64,000 bases of DNA. Source: Chiua virens. Lineage: Eukaryota; Basidiomycota; Agaricomycetes; Boletales; Boletaceae. This document shows positions 21,013 to 32,452 of this stretch, piece after piece; within the stretch, counting starts at the first letter, position 1, and each line of letters opens with the position of its first letter. The stretch is from NCBI GenBank assembly GCA_019787685.1, contig JAHNUO010000001.1, positions 3,224,001 to 3,288,000 on the forward strand, in the 5' to 3' direction. A program made the translations under genes and the position numbers. The notes beneath the pieces are model-generated. The model made no database searches, had not been told where the DNA came from, and was given only the letters and a program-made list of their open reading frames with translations.

Positions 21013-22573
21013 CAGTGGGCAACAAAACTATTCCAATAACTAACCCTGACACAGCGCGCGAAGCGCACTGCAAACACCTGTGGGAATCTCGCTTAGTAGC
21101 AGTGGGATCAAATGATGTACAAACCCTTGGCTACAAATGGGTCCCTGGGTCATGTGATTTGGCCCAGGGGTGGTGGAGATATGACCATTTTAAATCACTC
21201 ATGTCATTGGAACAGTTTTATTGCTGTCATATTGAAACACAGAACTCATATGTTGCACTGGAATATTATGTCAGCATTGAGTCATGTGATGGATAAACAG
21301 TTCAACAAGACATAAACACAGCCAAACACCATTCCTTTTACCACTTCTTTCACCATGAAATCCCTTGCCACTGATCAAATCAACCAAGTTATTGCTTTCT
21401 TGGAATTGGGTCAAACAACTTGTCAGATCTCCACTTCTACTGGATTCAGTAACTCTACCATCAGTCGTATTCACACTGAACACTGTCCCAACCTTCCCAA
21501 AGCCACTGGTGGTCGTCCATCCATCATTTCTCCCACTGATATACGACATGCCATTTGACTTCTTGGTACTGGAAAGGCTAAAAATGCTGTTCAGGTCACC
21601 AAGACTCTTCAGGATGTCAAGAACCATTCCATCTCTCCCAAGACCATCCATCATCACTTGAAGAAAGCTGGTATGAAGGCTGTAGTAAAGAAGAAACACT
21701 TCTTCTTTCCAAGCGCCATAGGAGAGAAAGATTAGATTTTGCTTTGAGCCATCAGGACTGGACTGTGGATGATTGGAAGCGAGTTATATGGTCAGATGGT
21801 AGGAAATGGGCATGGAAGAAGCCAGGAGAGAGCCTCAGTGATAGACTTGTGGAGGGTACAGTCAAGTTTGGAGGAGGATCAGTCATGTTATAGGATTGTA
21901 TGACCTGGGAAGGTGTTGGGATGGCTTGTAGAATTGATGGTAAGATGGATGCTAACCTTTATGCACAGATTTTGGAGGATGAACTCCAAAAAACCCTTGT
22001 GGATTATGGATTTACCCCAGAGGACATTATTTTCCAGCAAGATAATGACCCCAAACATACCAGTAGGAGGGCCAAGGAGTGGTTGAAAGAGCATGGATAT
22101 GAGGTCATGGTATGGCCTGCTCAGTCTCCAGACCTTAACCCCATAGAACATCTATGGTTTCTCCTCAAAAGAAGGCTTGCAGAATATCCTGAGCCAGCCA
22201 AGGGGGTATTGGAACTTTGGGAGAGGATTCAGGAAGAGTGGTACAAGATTGAGGTTGGGGAGTGTCAGAGATTGATTGAGAGCATGCCTAGAAGGGTTCA
22301 GGAGGTCATCAAGGCCAAAGGAGGATACACTTCATACTAATTTGCAATACCCCTAATATCAGCAACAAAACTGTTCCAATGACATGAGTGATTTAAAATG
22401 GTCATATCTCCACCACCCCTGGGCCAAATCACATGACCCAGGGACCCATTTGTAGCCAAGGGTTTGTACATCATTTGGTCCCACTGCTACTAAGCGAGAT
22501 TCCCACAGGTGTTTGCAGTGCGCTTCGCGCACTGTGTCAGGGTTAGTTATTGGAACGGTTTTGTTGCTCACTG
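21013..22573 (+). mobile_element. Tc1/mariner element 2, complete ends, TA duplication
   Basis: 1,561 bp flanked by TA at 21011-21012 and 22574-22575. The ends read CAGTGGGCAACAAAA and, reversed, CAGTGAGCAACAAAA. Terminal inverted repeats run for about 200 bp (blocks such as TGTGATTTGGCCCAGGGGTG are mirrored). This is a long-TIR Tc1 layout with one transposase inside. A few mismatches between the TIRs show age. Confidence 0.92.
21355..22340 (+). pseudogene. Tc1-type transposase, several lesions
   Basis: The start MKSLATDQINQVIAFLELG and the end RVQEVIKAKGGYTSY match the element-1 transposase. DDE landmarks QDNDPKHTS and SPDLNPIEHLW are intact. Lesions: TGA at about 21556 (after TDIRHAI), a frameshift near 21.69-21.72 kb, loss of about ten codons just after the first catalytic Asp (WSD runs directly into GRKWAWKK), and TAG at 21890 (TGG expected). 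It cannot encode an active enzyme; mobilisation would need a relative. Confidence 0.9.
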
Positions 22574-23491
22574 TATGCCAGGCCGGATGGATGCCATTGA
22601 AGAATTTACCACCGTCAAGCAACCTAGAGGCCGCCCAAAGGGCAGCAAGAAACGGGCAAAGGGGGAGTCTATCACCAAGAATGTCCAGGAAAGCAAGACA
22701 TCGGGTGGTACAGATGACAGGCCGATTCAGCTCGTGCAGGACCTCCCTCAGACCGAACAGAAACTTCAAGGACACCAGAAAGAAATCAAGAATAGGCACA
22801 AGGGAAAACAGAAGACCACAGAGCATAAGGAGCACATCATCACGGATGTCATTAGAGGTCAAACAGGATATGATATGGTCACCGTCACGATTTCTCCCCT
22901 TGAAGGTCCAGCTGTAATGTCTCAAATCCGTGCTGACATGTCCTCCGATCCACATACTGCCATCAAGGAAGGTCCATCACCAATGCAGCCGTCATCATCC
23001 AAAGTCAGGCTTTCTACTGATGTGCACGATGATGTATCGTCCGAACAATGCTCAACACTGGATGACCTCGTGGACAGGATGCGAACACTGGCAAAAGAGT
23101 ACAAGAATGGAAGTGATGTGGATGCCGAGGTAGGTCGTATTCACTTTCTCAATAGTATGAGATTTGATGAGCTGGATAGCTTATGCACCTATTCACTACG
23201 GTGAAGGTGGAATATGATGCAAACAAACCAAGGTTCCAGAATATCGTCTCACGTGTGAGAGGTGATAAACACGCCTTTGTATGTTATTATTTCACCTTTG
23301 TTAGCCTTTCTGGCATATATAGCTGATGACATCCTGTAGAAAACATTCATGAAAGACGTCACAAAGATGGCTACACGACTTCATAAGATAGAGAAGGAGA
23401 AGGATGACAGAGTGACAGACAAAGTTAGAAAGGGGCTACTTATTCTAGCACACAAATGTGGATTGACAAAGTGATGTTATTCCATATGGTA

Positions 23492-23925
23492 CTATAGATA
23501 CCACTCCCTTTGCCTTTGTTGGCACACAGGGCACCTGTAATGAACATGAGACTTTTTAGCCCGATTCACAGTGTCCAGTGTGATCTGATCCTTCCATTGC
23601 ATGCATGTGCCTTCCTTAGTTGCGTCCGCTTCGTGAAAAGCTTTCCAAATTGCTGATGTCTGTACCCCATTCCCCACTACACCATGACATTTCCCTCTGG
23701 ACGTCGGAACACATAGAAGCTTGATAAAATCTGGGTCCAATGAAAGCCGTCTTTCATCCACCAGTTTGGCAATTGCTTCTTTCATCCGCATGCTGCCTTT
23801 CGGCAGGCCTTGTAAGCAATCGCAATGTAGCCAGCTGTTGCATCCGTAACAATAGCGTTGTTCATCTTGATCTGGGTTGTATGGTCTCTTACAGACCTGG
23901 CAAAAGCTTGAGGAATTCTGGAAAC
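23492..23925 (-). CDS. PHD-finger protein, C-terminal part
   Basis: An open minus-strand frame carries a full PHD-type zinc finger: CQVC (about 23910), CYGC, HCDC and, after a long insert, CPVC near the C-terminus, i.e. the C4-H-C3 order. The insert between the sixth and seventh ligands is long (about 95 residues) and includes a helical KEAIAKLVDERRLSLDPDFIKLL segment. Agaricomycetes have many BAH-plus-PHD proteins with YNPD...CxxCxxWxHxxC; this fits that group. Upstream exons (23.93-24.6 kb) are frame-broken, so the gene may be a relic. It points toward gene A/B and shares a 3' spacer of about 17 bp with the AT-hook gene. Confidence 0.55.
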
Positions 23926-24900
23926 CATTCTTGGATCAGCCATTCAAACTAGTTGATTGTTTGCATACCTCTAACCTAGGATTCGCCTTGGCATTTTTGA
24001 TTGACCAACGTGTATACACATCGTCTTTTCCTATAAATGTACCACTGGAACTCTCCTCTGAAAGCTCTATGATATCTGCAGGTGCTGTCATGCTTTTAGT
24101 TCAATTTCATCAAAATTGGATGACATTTGTCTAGACAACTTACACATGATTTGCTCTGGAGCAATGATGTCTAGATGATCCGATAGCACAAGCTCCATCC
24201 TTCCCACATTTGCAGCGATGCTTGAGTGACAATCAGATTGTGAACATCATTTCCATCATACATGGACTTTACATACATATCATTAGATATATCATCCTTC
24301 CTGTAGTACCATCTGATGGAAATCCATGCTTTCTGTGACCATGGTCAGTCACAATAATTTTATGAATGAAATCACAATGCACATACATAGATATTCTTGA
24401 TTCGTTGAACTCTTATTTCTTGTATCACACCATACCACATGACTCTATTCTCACCCCTTATGACGATACTGATCACAAAATCTCATTAGTAAAATGTCTT
24501 AGCATGGGTAATAGGTTCATCACCTGTCACCATTATAGAACGTGTGTGTCATATGCTCTGGGATCTTTGTTGTTCCTGCGAGCACTGCATCATCTGCATT
24601 CATGAGGTTGATTACTGTGTCAACTTAGTCAGTTTCACTGAGCCATTGTATGAAGGACAACTGACTCACTTCGTAGATTTGTGGAGAGTGGGAGACTACG
24701 GAAGGTGGCATGGGATGGAATAGATGGTGACATGGTAGATGGTGAAGTGAAGTAGAGTTGTGAAAAAAAGCATTTTGTAAGGCGATCGCTTAATCTAGGT
24801 TTGAGCATTCAAATGTTGATATACATTCATGTCACAGCAGCTATCCTAACTTAAGCAATGATGGCTTTGATATTACGTCTTAAGGATATAGGCAAGCCAC
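23926..24900 (-). other. Possible decayed 5' part of the PHD gene
   Basis: Minus-strand pieces with SMTAPADIIELSEES (about 24.09 kb) and GKDDVYTRWSIKNAKAN lie upstream of the finger in plausible order, with frame breaks. The rest, to 24.9 kb, shows no gene. The spacer to the Ulp1-like gene would hold divergent promoters. Confidence 0.3.
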
Positions 24901-24940
24901 ATTGCAGTTTGGATGCTTAACACACCTACTTTCAACCACC

Positions 24941-27190
24941 ATGGCCCCTCAGACATGCTCTCAGACACAACAACTTCAAGCCAAATTGGCTCCAAATCAA
25001 ACTGTTGAAGTCAAGCCTTCACAGATTAGACAGAATTCAGGATCTTCCTCTTCCTCTTCTTCCTCTTCCTCTTCCTCTTCCTCTTCCTCTTCCTCTTCCT
25101 CTTCCTCTTCCTCTTCCTCTTCCTCTTCCTCTTCCTCTTCCTCTTCCTCTTCCTCTTCCTCTTCCTCTTCCTCTTCCTCTTCCTCTTCCTCTTCCTCTTC
25201 CTCTTCCTCTTCCTCTTCCTCTTCCTCTTCCTCTTCCTCTTCCTCCTCCTCCTCACTATCTTCCTCCTATCATCTGTTTCTGAATAATATAGCTACTCAG
25301 AAGAGGACAGGCAGTCCAAATCATCAAGACTCATCAGATTCCCCTGTCGACTATAATGAACTAGAGTTCATATATAAAAAATGCCAGGAAATAGTGACGG
25401 ATGATGGTGAATCACATGATGTTCATTTGGATAAAGAAGGGCTCGATGAAGAGGTACTAGAATCATTCTATCAGAGATGTGAGGCTATGATGGAACATCT
25501 TGACCTCGGTCAAAATGATACCACCAGTGATGAGATGAACAGCAAGTTTAGAGAGAACCATTCCGATCTCAGTTCTCCTGTTGTCCCATCTTCTCCCAAC
25601 ATGAACAACAACCAGAACTCCGATGGACCAGCATTGAACCATATCATCAGTATGTGTTTCATCTCCATCACTCTGACCCATTTATAAAGTCGTACATCCA
25701 GTGTGTTCCATGGCTAGGCCATCCATGTGGGTCACTGCCTATCAGAATCTACATACATTGCAGCATGAAACCTGGATTGATGCCAGTGTGCTCAACTTCT
25801 TTTTTCTATGCAAGTGGTATGCTGTTCGGGGACAAACACATGTCCGTTATGTCGATGTGTTCGCTGCGATGCCTTCCGTCAGCTCCTCTGGTATTCTGGC
25901 ATTGCCTGATGAACACAAGATAGAATTGTTTCAACAGCGCCATCTGTTCCAAACACTTCAAAGTGACTCCTCAATTCCAATAGCATTTGTCATCCATCGC
26001 TCACACCATTTCTTCCTTGTCATTTTCAATTATGAGACAAACATGGCCTTCATTCTAGGAAGACGCATTTCTGGTGTCTCCAAGGCCCCTGATCACCATT
26101 ACAACATACAGCATGATGATTGGAACATATGGAATGGACCTCAATACTGGAGGCACATCACTACTCTTCACCAATTCAATGCTGTAGAGCCGGATCAGGT
26201 CGACATACAAGTGTGCAACTGGATTCAAAACGGTCATGACTGTGGACCTATCGCATTCTTCATCATGGAGTCCTTCATGAACACTGGTCTATATGATACA
26301 AACAACACTCTTCACATCCCCCCCATTTCTTGTGGTCATCAGCTCCGACTTCGAATGCTTGCAACTATGAAAGATGGTTGCAGAAGAAGCTGGGATGACT
26401 ATCGCTACCTCTCCTCTTCCAATCTCCCTTCTCATGATATCTGGTCTCAGTGGGACGACACACCCATCATCAGCGAGGATGCTATTTTGGGGGTCCAGCA
26501 GGAAGCATCTGGAGAGCAGCATTCACACATTGTACAGGGGCTCAATATCATCGCTGCAAAATGCCTTCTCTGTCGACAGAGCCAGTTTGAAGACCATTCT
26601 GGATCCAATGAACAGGCTGACGAAGAAGAAGAAAGAGAGAAAACCACTGTCTTAAATCACACCAAAGGACAACGTCTTAGAAATCTACTTCGGCAATATC
26701 CATATGTGAGTAAGGCTAGGTCTAGGTATGCTCTCCCTCCCAGGGCCATCCATGGGAGGGCAGAACCAGCTATGAAGGATGTGCCAGAAATGGACATGGA
26801 GGACACACTGGAAGTGATGCGGCAACGCAAGCACGTAAAGGACTGGACTGCAGCCTACATGTTCAGGTTCTCTCGTCCTACTCCTGCAGTGCATCTTCCT
26901 GCATATCAACATCGCCGGTGGAGATCATTTGACAGGTCATACAATGATTATGATGGGGGACCAGTCTTGGAAACCCTTCAACAAAGTAGAAACCCTTATG
27001 AAATTGTTGAAGAACCATATTATCGTCCTGGACTGTGGACTTCATTCAGAGACTATGGCTATCAATTGCTAAGTTCTTTCAGTCAAATGTTCTACTTGGA
27101 CCCGTCAAGCTCATGGACTGTATACTACCCATTGGCGTCATGGAGAAATATGAGCCAGGTCGCCAGGTCGATGATCATGTCACAGGTAAG
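24941..27190 (+). CDS. Poly-Ser protein with Ulp1-type (C48) cysteine peptidase domain
   Basis: Exon 1 from ATG at 24941 (24902 possible) reads MAPQTCSQTQQ and includes about 80 serines. It ends near 25650; a phase-1 intron (GTATGT...AAAG) leads to 25691. The second exon has the Ulp1 fold landmarks: WIDASVLNFFFLCKW, the catalytic His in HRSHHFFLVIFN (about 26.0 kb), and the Cys in NGHDCGPIAFFIMES (TGT at 26241). A canonical Gln/Asn before the Cys is replaced by IQNGHD context, as in TE-linked family members. Ulp1 domains remove SUMO or ubiquitin-like proteins; the substrate here is unknown. The exon stays open to 27185 (GTAAGC donor). Whether it splices into the next block is unresolved because the only clear acceptor (27238) puts the conserved frame out of register. 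Confidence 0.6.
25040..25256 (+). repeat. (CTTCCT)n microsatellite coding poly-Ser
   Basis: About 36 hexamer repeats of CTTCCT, read as TCT/TCC serine codons in the Ulp1-like gene. It ends in TCCTCCTCC. The Leu-Pro and Lys-Arg frames across it are by-products. Confidence 0.95.
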
Positions 27191-27240
27191 CATGAGTATC
27201 CTTGAAAATAAAATAAATATAAAAATATCCTCTTTCAGGA

Positions 27241-30101
27241 GACTACTCATTGTATCATAAACCTGAAGCTTCTCATGGTCAGGTACAGGTCGACAATGTG
27301 GTCATTCTCAGTGCTGCTCAAATGAATGAGATGAGCGTCAACATCTCTGAAGACCTGATCACTACATTTCTTTGTGGACAACATGAGGATGGACGACATA
27401 TCTGTCTAGACTTGGAATTGGACAGAATCAACATTACTTCTGAAGACCTCAAGGTGACTGTGGATGTGGACAGTCTTATCTGGGTAACTCATTTCCCTTG
27501 TTTCAGCACTCCCTTGGCGATCTACCTAGGTCCCATCATAGAAGAGAAACCTCCCATGCACAAGAACAACCATGTGTATGTGGACATTCTAGTTTCACAA
27601 TCACAGGAGGATGCCGATGCCATCGGGAGCCATAAGGAGTGGTTGACCATGTCATTTCCATTGTGTGGGGTTCCACACACCACCTTTGGTATGCTGGGCG
27701 GTGCTGCTAGCGTCATGAATGTGTACATCTGCTTCCCAAGAATGATTCACAGGGATGAGATGACACACTGACGTGCAAACCGCATACCAAAGGAGATCCT
27801 CGACTACTTCTGGAAGAACATTTTGCTTCCAGCCATATCCGAACATGTTGATGAAACCAATGCTCCATATATGTCGCTCACCCTGGACGAGGTGCAATTC
27901 AAGTCTTGCAAAGGAAAGAGCAAGAAGGCAGGTCGGCCCAAGGCAGTTCCATTCACCATGTCCCTATTGGAGAAGGTCCAGACCATCATGGAAGAAATCA
28001 TACTAAACGATCCAGACCACTACTCCAATTATGGATCTTTCTTCTTTGTCCTCAATTGCAAGGGAATTAAGTTGTGGGCCAAGACGTCCATCCTGCAGGA
28101 CGACCTACCACCCATAGAAGTCTTGCAGAAGAGTATTCCAGCCTTGGACTGGCCATACATGGTCGACCGAAACAATGGAGAGCTTCTTGTCGACTTGGGT
28201 ATCAGCATCAATCCTACTACTGATCACAAGGTCGTAGAACTGTGGAGACTAGATGCCCTAGAAGCCTCCTTTGGTGCAGGCGGGTTCCTACGAGGCAACA
28301 TCCATCACACCTGCACTCTCGGAAGATATGGTGCACTTCAGGCTGAAATGGCACAAGAGAGGGCACAACAGACCCACGTCTCCTTCAGGAGTGCCTACAA
28401 TCTGTGCTATGAGGCCATACATCCAAATGACAACCTACCAACATTCGTCATGGACAAAGACACCTATGCACTAAATGATGACTTTATGCAGGAATGCATG
28501 CAGGCCATATGTATGTATTCTGGACCAGCCAAGAACAGATCTTATGGAGTTAGAGATGAATATCGAATCAGTGGAATGGCCATGGAAATGGTCATGTCAG
28601 GGTTGTTCGACAAGGTGGGCCATGGTGTCAGTTTTGTCAGATCATTTCCCTCATCATTTGTTTCACAGGTGGATGAATTCATCAAATCTGATGCTATACT
28701 CTGGATATCTTCCGAAATTTGGTTCGAATTCCTTTCCAGACGCATCAGGGCACTTCAGTTGGCTCAGATCATCATCAAGGACTTGGAACCTCCAAACTTG
28801 GGAATATTGACCGGGATCTTCTGTCATTTGATACGCTGCACATCCAGCACTCCCATCATTTTGGACTATCATGTTTGGGAATCCATGGCTCTCCTTCAAT
28901 TCTCTAGGGTCTCTGGGCGATTTGGCATGTTCTTCTTGCTCGACCTTGATGTCAAGAAGTTGCCTGCACTTCCAACAGTCCAACAGCATGATGATGCTGA
29001 GGTATTGAAGCTCATGAATGCGAAGCAGAAGAGGAAGGGTTGACCTATATGGTCTACAATACATGATGATGATGAATCTGAGCAATTTCCCATTGGAAGC
29101 AAGCCTACCTGGAATTTGCTACAGAAGACCATTCAAGATCAGCCCTGGTTGATCATGCATGCTTGGATGTGGACCAGTGACTTGTCATATCTGGAACCTG
29201 TGGTTGGCAAGCTATTTGTCCAGTTCACGTGTCAGATTTGGATCCAGTTAAAGGAGACTTGGTTGATAGCTCCACAGAATAGGCCAGAGCCGACCTCCTT
29301 GGAGGATGCCATTTAAAGCTGGTCGTTGAATGAAGTATTCAGGATGATTCGTGCATGTTCATTCATAGCGACCAATGCTGACATACCGGGAAGTGCAGGA
29401 GCAGGTCACCACCAGCCTAGCTTCATGGAGCGAATGCATGTCTTTTTCCCTGCTTTTGATCCAGATTCTGAGCCTACCAGCCGCTCTCCCTGGAGTATAT
29501 TTTGGACGAAACCATGCTATATCTGGGAATACCATTGACTCATGAAGGACCGCTCTGTGGCTGAGGAGTTTGAGATTACAGATTGCTTGGGGAAAATATT
29601 TTCTTTGCTTCAAACATTGCCAGATGCAAAGAAGGGAAGATTGTAATGGTGACCAATTCAAAGTTCTACAAGATCGAAGGTATTTCAAAAGGGAAGACTC
29701 AAAAACCCCGGCAAAAGGTCACTCACGTTTTAAAGCCATGAAACAAGCTTCAAATGGACATTATGGAACATATGGGTTATGATGAGCTTCTAGCTAACAA
29801 GCAATTGATTGCAGAGAGGTGCAGAATGAGACAGGGGAGGGATAGAAAGTCTGCAAAACAAAAGAATACTCGGAAACCTCCTCCTACTAGACAACAGAAG
29901 CATCAGGATAAAAAGAAGGAGGAGGAGGGGAAGGGGGAGGATGATGAGGGGGAAGGGGAGGATGATGAGGGGGAGGAGGGAAATGATGATGAGGGAGAGG
30001 AGGAGGAGAGTGATGAGGGGGAGGGGGAGCATGATGAGGACAAAGATAAGGATGAAGATGAAGATGAAGATTTTGCAGATAAAGAGGACAATACCGAGTG
30101 A
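27241..30101 (+). pseudogene. Large conserved agaricomycete accessory protein, broken by stops
   Basis: A long plus-strand homology region stays in related frames. Parts are 27244-27771, 27772-29043 and later pieces to 30101. Landmarks: FGMLGGAASVMNVYICFPRM, YGSFFFVLNCKGIKLW, DRNNGELLVDLGISINP, ELWRLDALEASFGAGG, SFRSAYNLCYEA, GVRDEYRISG, and a tail with about 90 residues of Glu/Asp/Gly. I recall this protein type (DRDNGELFLDLG, LWRLD, GVRDEYR) from many agaricomycete genomes with no assigned function, often in multi-copy. Stops at 27769, 29041, about 29314 and about 29538 interrupt it. Two or more are TGA where CGA is possible. It follows the Ulp1-like exon closely, so the two could once have been one gene. 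Confidence 0.55.
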
Positions 30102-30109
30102 ACTACTGT

Positions 30110-30875
30110 ACTCATCTCAAATAAATTATGATTTCAGGATGGATGCAAGATATGGTCCCTGCACCCCATGTATATAATTCCCATAGACCATGATACAATA
30201 CTCAAAACGATCCCTATAAATTATTTGAATGATGTACCTTACTTTCCTCTCTCCCCCCCTTCACTGGTCTCAAATAAATCAGAAAGGTCCATTAAGAGTG
30301 AAAGCAATGTTCCTCACATGTATATAACACTCACAGACCATGATACAATATGTAGAATTGTATCAAAAAAATATTTGAGAGATGCACCTTCCCTCCCCCC
30401 TCCCCCCTTCTACTGGTCTCAAATAAATCAGGATGGTCCATTATGAGTGCAAATAATGTTCCCCACATGTATATAACACCCATAGACTATGATACAATAT
30501 ATAGAATTGCACCAAAAAAATATTTGAGAGATGCACCTTACCCTCCCCCCTCCCCCCTCTACTAGTCTCAAATAAATCAGGACGGTCCATTATGAGTGCA
30601 AATAATGTTCCCCACATGTATATAACACCTATAGACCATAATACAATACATAGAATTGTACCAAAAAAATATTTGAGAGATGCACCTTACCCTCTCCCCT
30701 CCCCCCTCTACTGGTCTCAAATAAATCAGGATGGTCCATTATGAGTGCAAATAATGTTCCCCACATGTATATAACACCTATAGACCATGATACAATACAT
30801 AGAATTGCACCCAAAAAATATTTGAGAGATGCATCTCACCCTTCCCCCTCCTCCCCTTCTTACCTTGCTCAAAGA
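30110..30875 (+). repeat. 149-bp tandem satellite, about five copies
   Basis: The block TTATGAGTGCAAATAATGTT recurs at 30441, 30590 and 30739, with a diverged copy at 30292: exact 149-bp spacing. A first partial, more diverged copy starts near 30110. Each unit has a poly-C/T run (CCCTCCCCCCTCC) and ATACAATA...CAAAAAAATATTTGAGAGATG. It starts at the 3' end of the large pseudogene. Confidence 0.92.
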
Positions 30876-31004
30876 TTATTCCGACCGCCGTTTTCTTAGA
30901 AAATGTATTTGGGGCATCCTAACATATATATAAACAACCTCCAATCATTACTTCACTCAGATTTTGGTTTTCGAATTGTAATTACAATTACCCCAGGCTC
31001 TGTA
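30876..31004. other. Short spacer, no gene
   Basis: About 130 bp between the satellite and the solo LTR. No motif is seen apart from the CTGTA target-site copy at 31000-31004. Confidence 0.4.
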
Positions 31005-31736
31005 TGTTACAATTTCTTTCTTTTGTCTCACTTGTACGTTTTCACTTTACTCGATACCTAGGTATCATCGTACGTTCATCCGTACTCGTTTCTCTTTCAC
31101 CTTTGTAACTCCGCACCGGCCCTACCCGGATGCTTACGTTCTTCTTATCTCGTCATCCTCCAATGGCATCACTCTTACTCATTCAATTCTTGTCATCATC
31201 CGATGGCTTCGCATTTGTCATTTCATCTTCGTCATCGTCCGTTGCCTTCGCATCGTATGATTCCCTTTTTGATTACTGCGCACTCCTTTTGGCCCTTTGG
31301 CCCTTCCGCTCTTCTGGCCTTCCCCTTTTAGTTACTTGGTCTGTGTGCAGTTCTCATAGTATAAATACCTTGCAGCGATACTCTTGTACACTAGTCTTGA
31401 TCTCCGCAATCTAGCTGAGTATCACTGCTCCACTCGGACCCTTCCTTGTGACCACTCGACCAGGGACTTCTCTCATCATCCCTTGACCCAACACTTGGAC
31501 TCATCGCAGTCAACCCTTGACCCACGACCGTCCCTCAGGTATAGATTCCCAACCGGACAACTCTCAGCAACGCCTGAGTTATCACTTGTCTCTCTGGTAG
31601 CAACTTGCTGACCAGAAACCCTTGTTCAACTCTTCAGCACACCATGTATCAAGTGGTGGTTGTTTGAGTTATCGCAGCCACTTGGTACTTGGTGCTTTTG
31701 CGGCTACGCTAGGTCCTACCCGGAGCTATCGTAACA
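31005..31736 (+). repeat. Solo LTR with 5-bp target duplication CTGTA
   Basis: 732 bp, starting TGTTACAATTTC and ending ATCGTAACA. CTGTA stands at 31000-31004 and again at 31737-31741. It belongs to the same family as 7948-8568; the last 370 bp align closely, and the first half is longer here. A TATAAATA box lies at about 31359. No internal sequence is left. Confidence 0.93.
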
Positions 31737-31789
31737 CTGTATGGTGCACAATGGCATCTCTACTCATCATCAAATAAAAACTATATTTG

Positions 31790-32405
31790 ATCTAAGATGT
31801 ATCATGCTGCACAAATCATGGTATGCACGATTTGTGCAAAATGGAGGTTGAAGTTGATACAGTACTATGGTCCATTCCACACAAATCATGATATACTGGA
31901 TTTGCATGAAACATAGTTGAAGTTGGGATGGTAATATATGTATTGTCTGATATGTGTCATTTAGCGCAAATCATGAAACATATGTTGAAGGTGGAATAGG
32001 AATAGTTGAGTGATCTAATCTATGTCATTTTGTGCAAATCATGCATCATATGATTTGCACAAAACATAGGTTGAAGTTGGCATTGCATTATGTTGGTGAT
32101 CTGAGATGTCCATTCTGCACAAATCATGGTATACGTGATTTGCACGAAATGAAGGTTGAAGTTGTTACAGTGAATACGGTATGTTAGCTGAGAGGTTCAT
32201 TCTGCACAAATCACGGTACACTTGATTTGCGCGAAACAGAGGTTGAACTTGGCACCTTATATAATGGGGTATTTTACACATGTTGTTTCACACAAATCAG
32301 GGTATCATTGATTTGTGCAAAATATGTGTAAAATGGACATAAATGTGAGTAGTGTTGTTTTGCACAAATCATGGTATCCTTGATTTGCACGAAGTACTGT
32401 TCAAA
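31790..32405 (+). repeat. Hairpin-bearing tandem repeat array, eight units
   Basis: Units of about 66-87 bp each contain an inverted pair GCACAAATCA ... TGATTTGTGC with about 9-10 bases between. Left arms start near 31811, 31881, 31967, 32034, 32118, 32204, 32291 and 32362. Between hairpins runs a GAGGTTGAAGTTG block. Unit 3 lacks a clear right arm. Low copy identity suggests an old array. Confidence 0.8.
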
Positions 32406-32452
32406 ATCTAGCCTGAATGTAGCCTCAACCCTAATTGAATTGTAAAAATGTA

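Larger units (their letters stand above)
20787..23474 (+). pseudogene. AT-hook protein gene split in frame by a Tc1 element
   Basis: Coding sequence 20787-21012 continues in the same frame at 22576 after a 1,561-bp Tc1 element. The TA at 21011 is duplicated at 22574, and the codons on both sides join without frameshift. The part after the insertion has a clear AT-hook, QPRGRPKGSKKRAKG (about 22618-22660), then a Lys/Gln-rich charged region and LDDLVDRMRTLAKEYKNGSD. An intron probably starts at 23131 (GTAGGT). Later exons encode VEYDANKPRFQNIVSRVRGDK and end KGLLILAHKCGLTK at 23474. DNA binding in AT-rich minor grooves is inferred from the hook. The gene cannot be expressed whole unless the element is removed or spliced. 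Confidence 0.55.

Noticed and set aside
25005..25283. Leu-Pro repeat and Lys-Arg repeat reading frames
   Set aside because: Both are other-frame readings of the (CTTCCT)n poly-serine microsatellite.
17277..30101. TET/JBP dioxygenase or KDZ transposase in the accessory block
   Set aside because: Such genes often accompany these clusters, but I see no HxD...H iron-binding motif or KDZ core in any frame.
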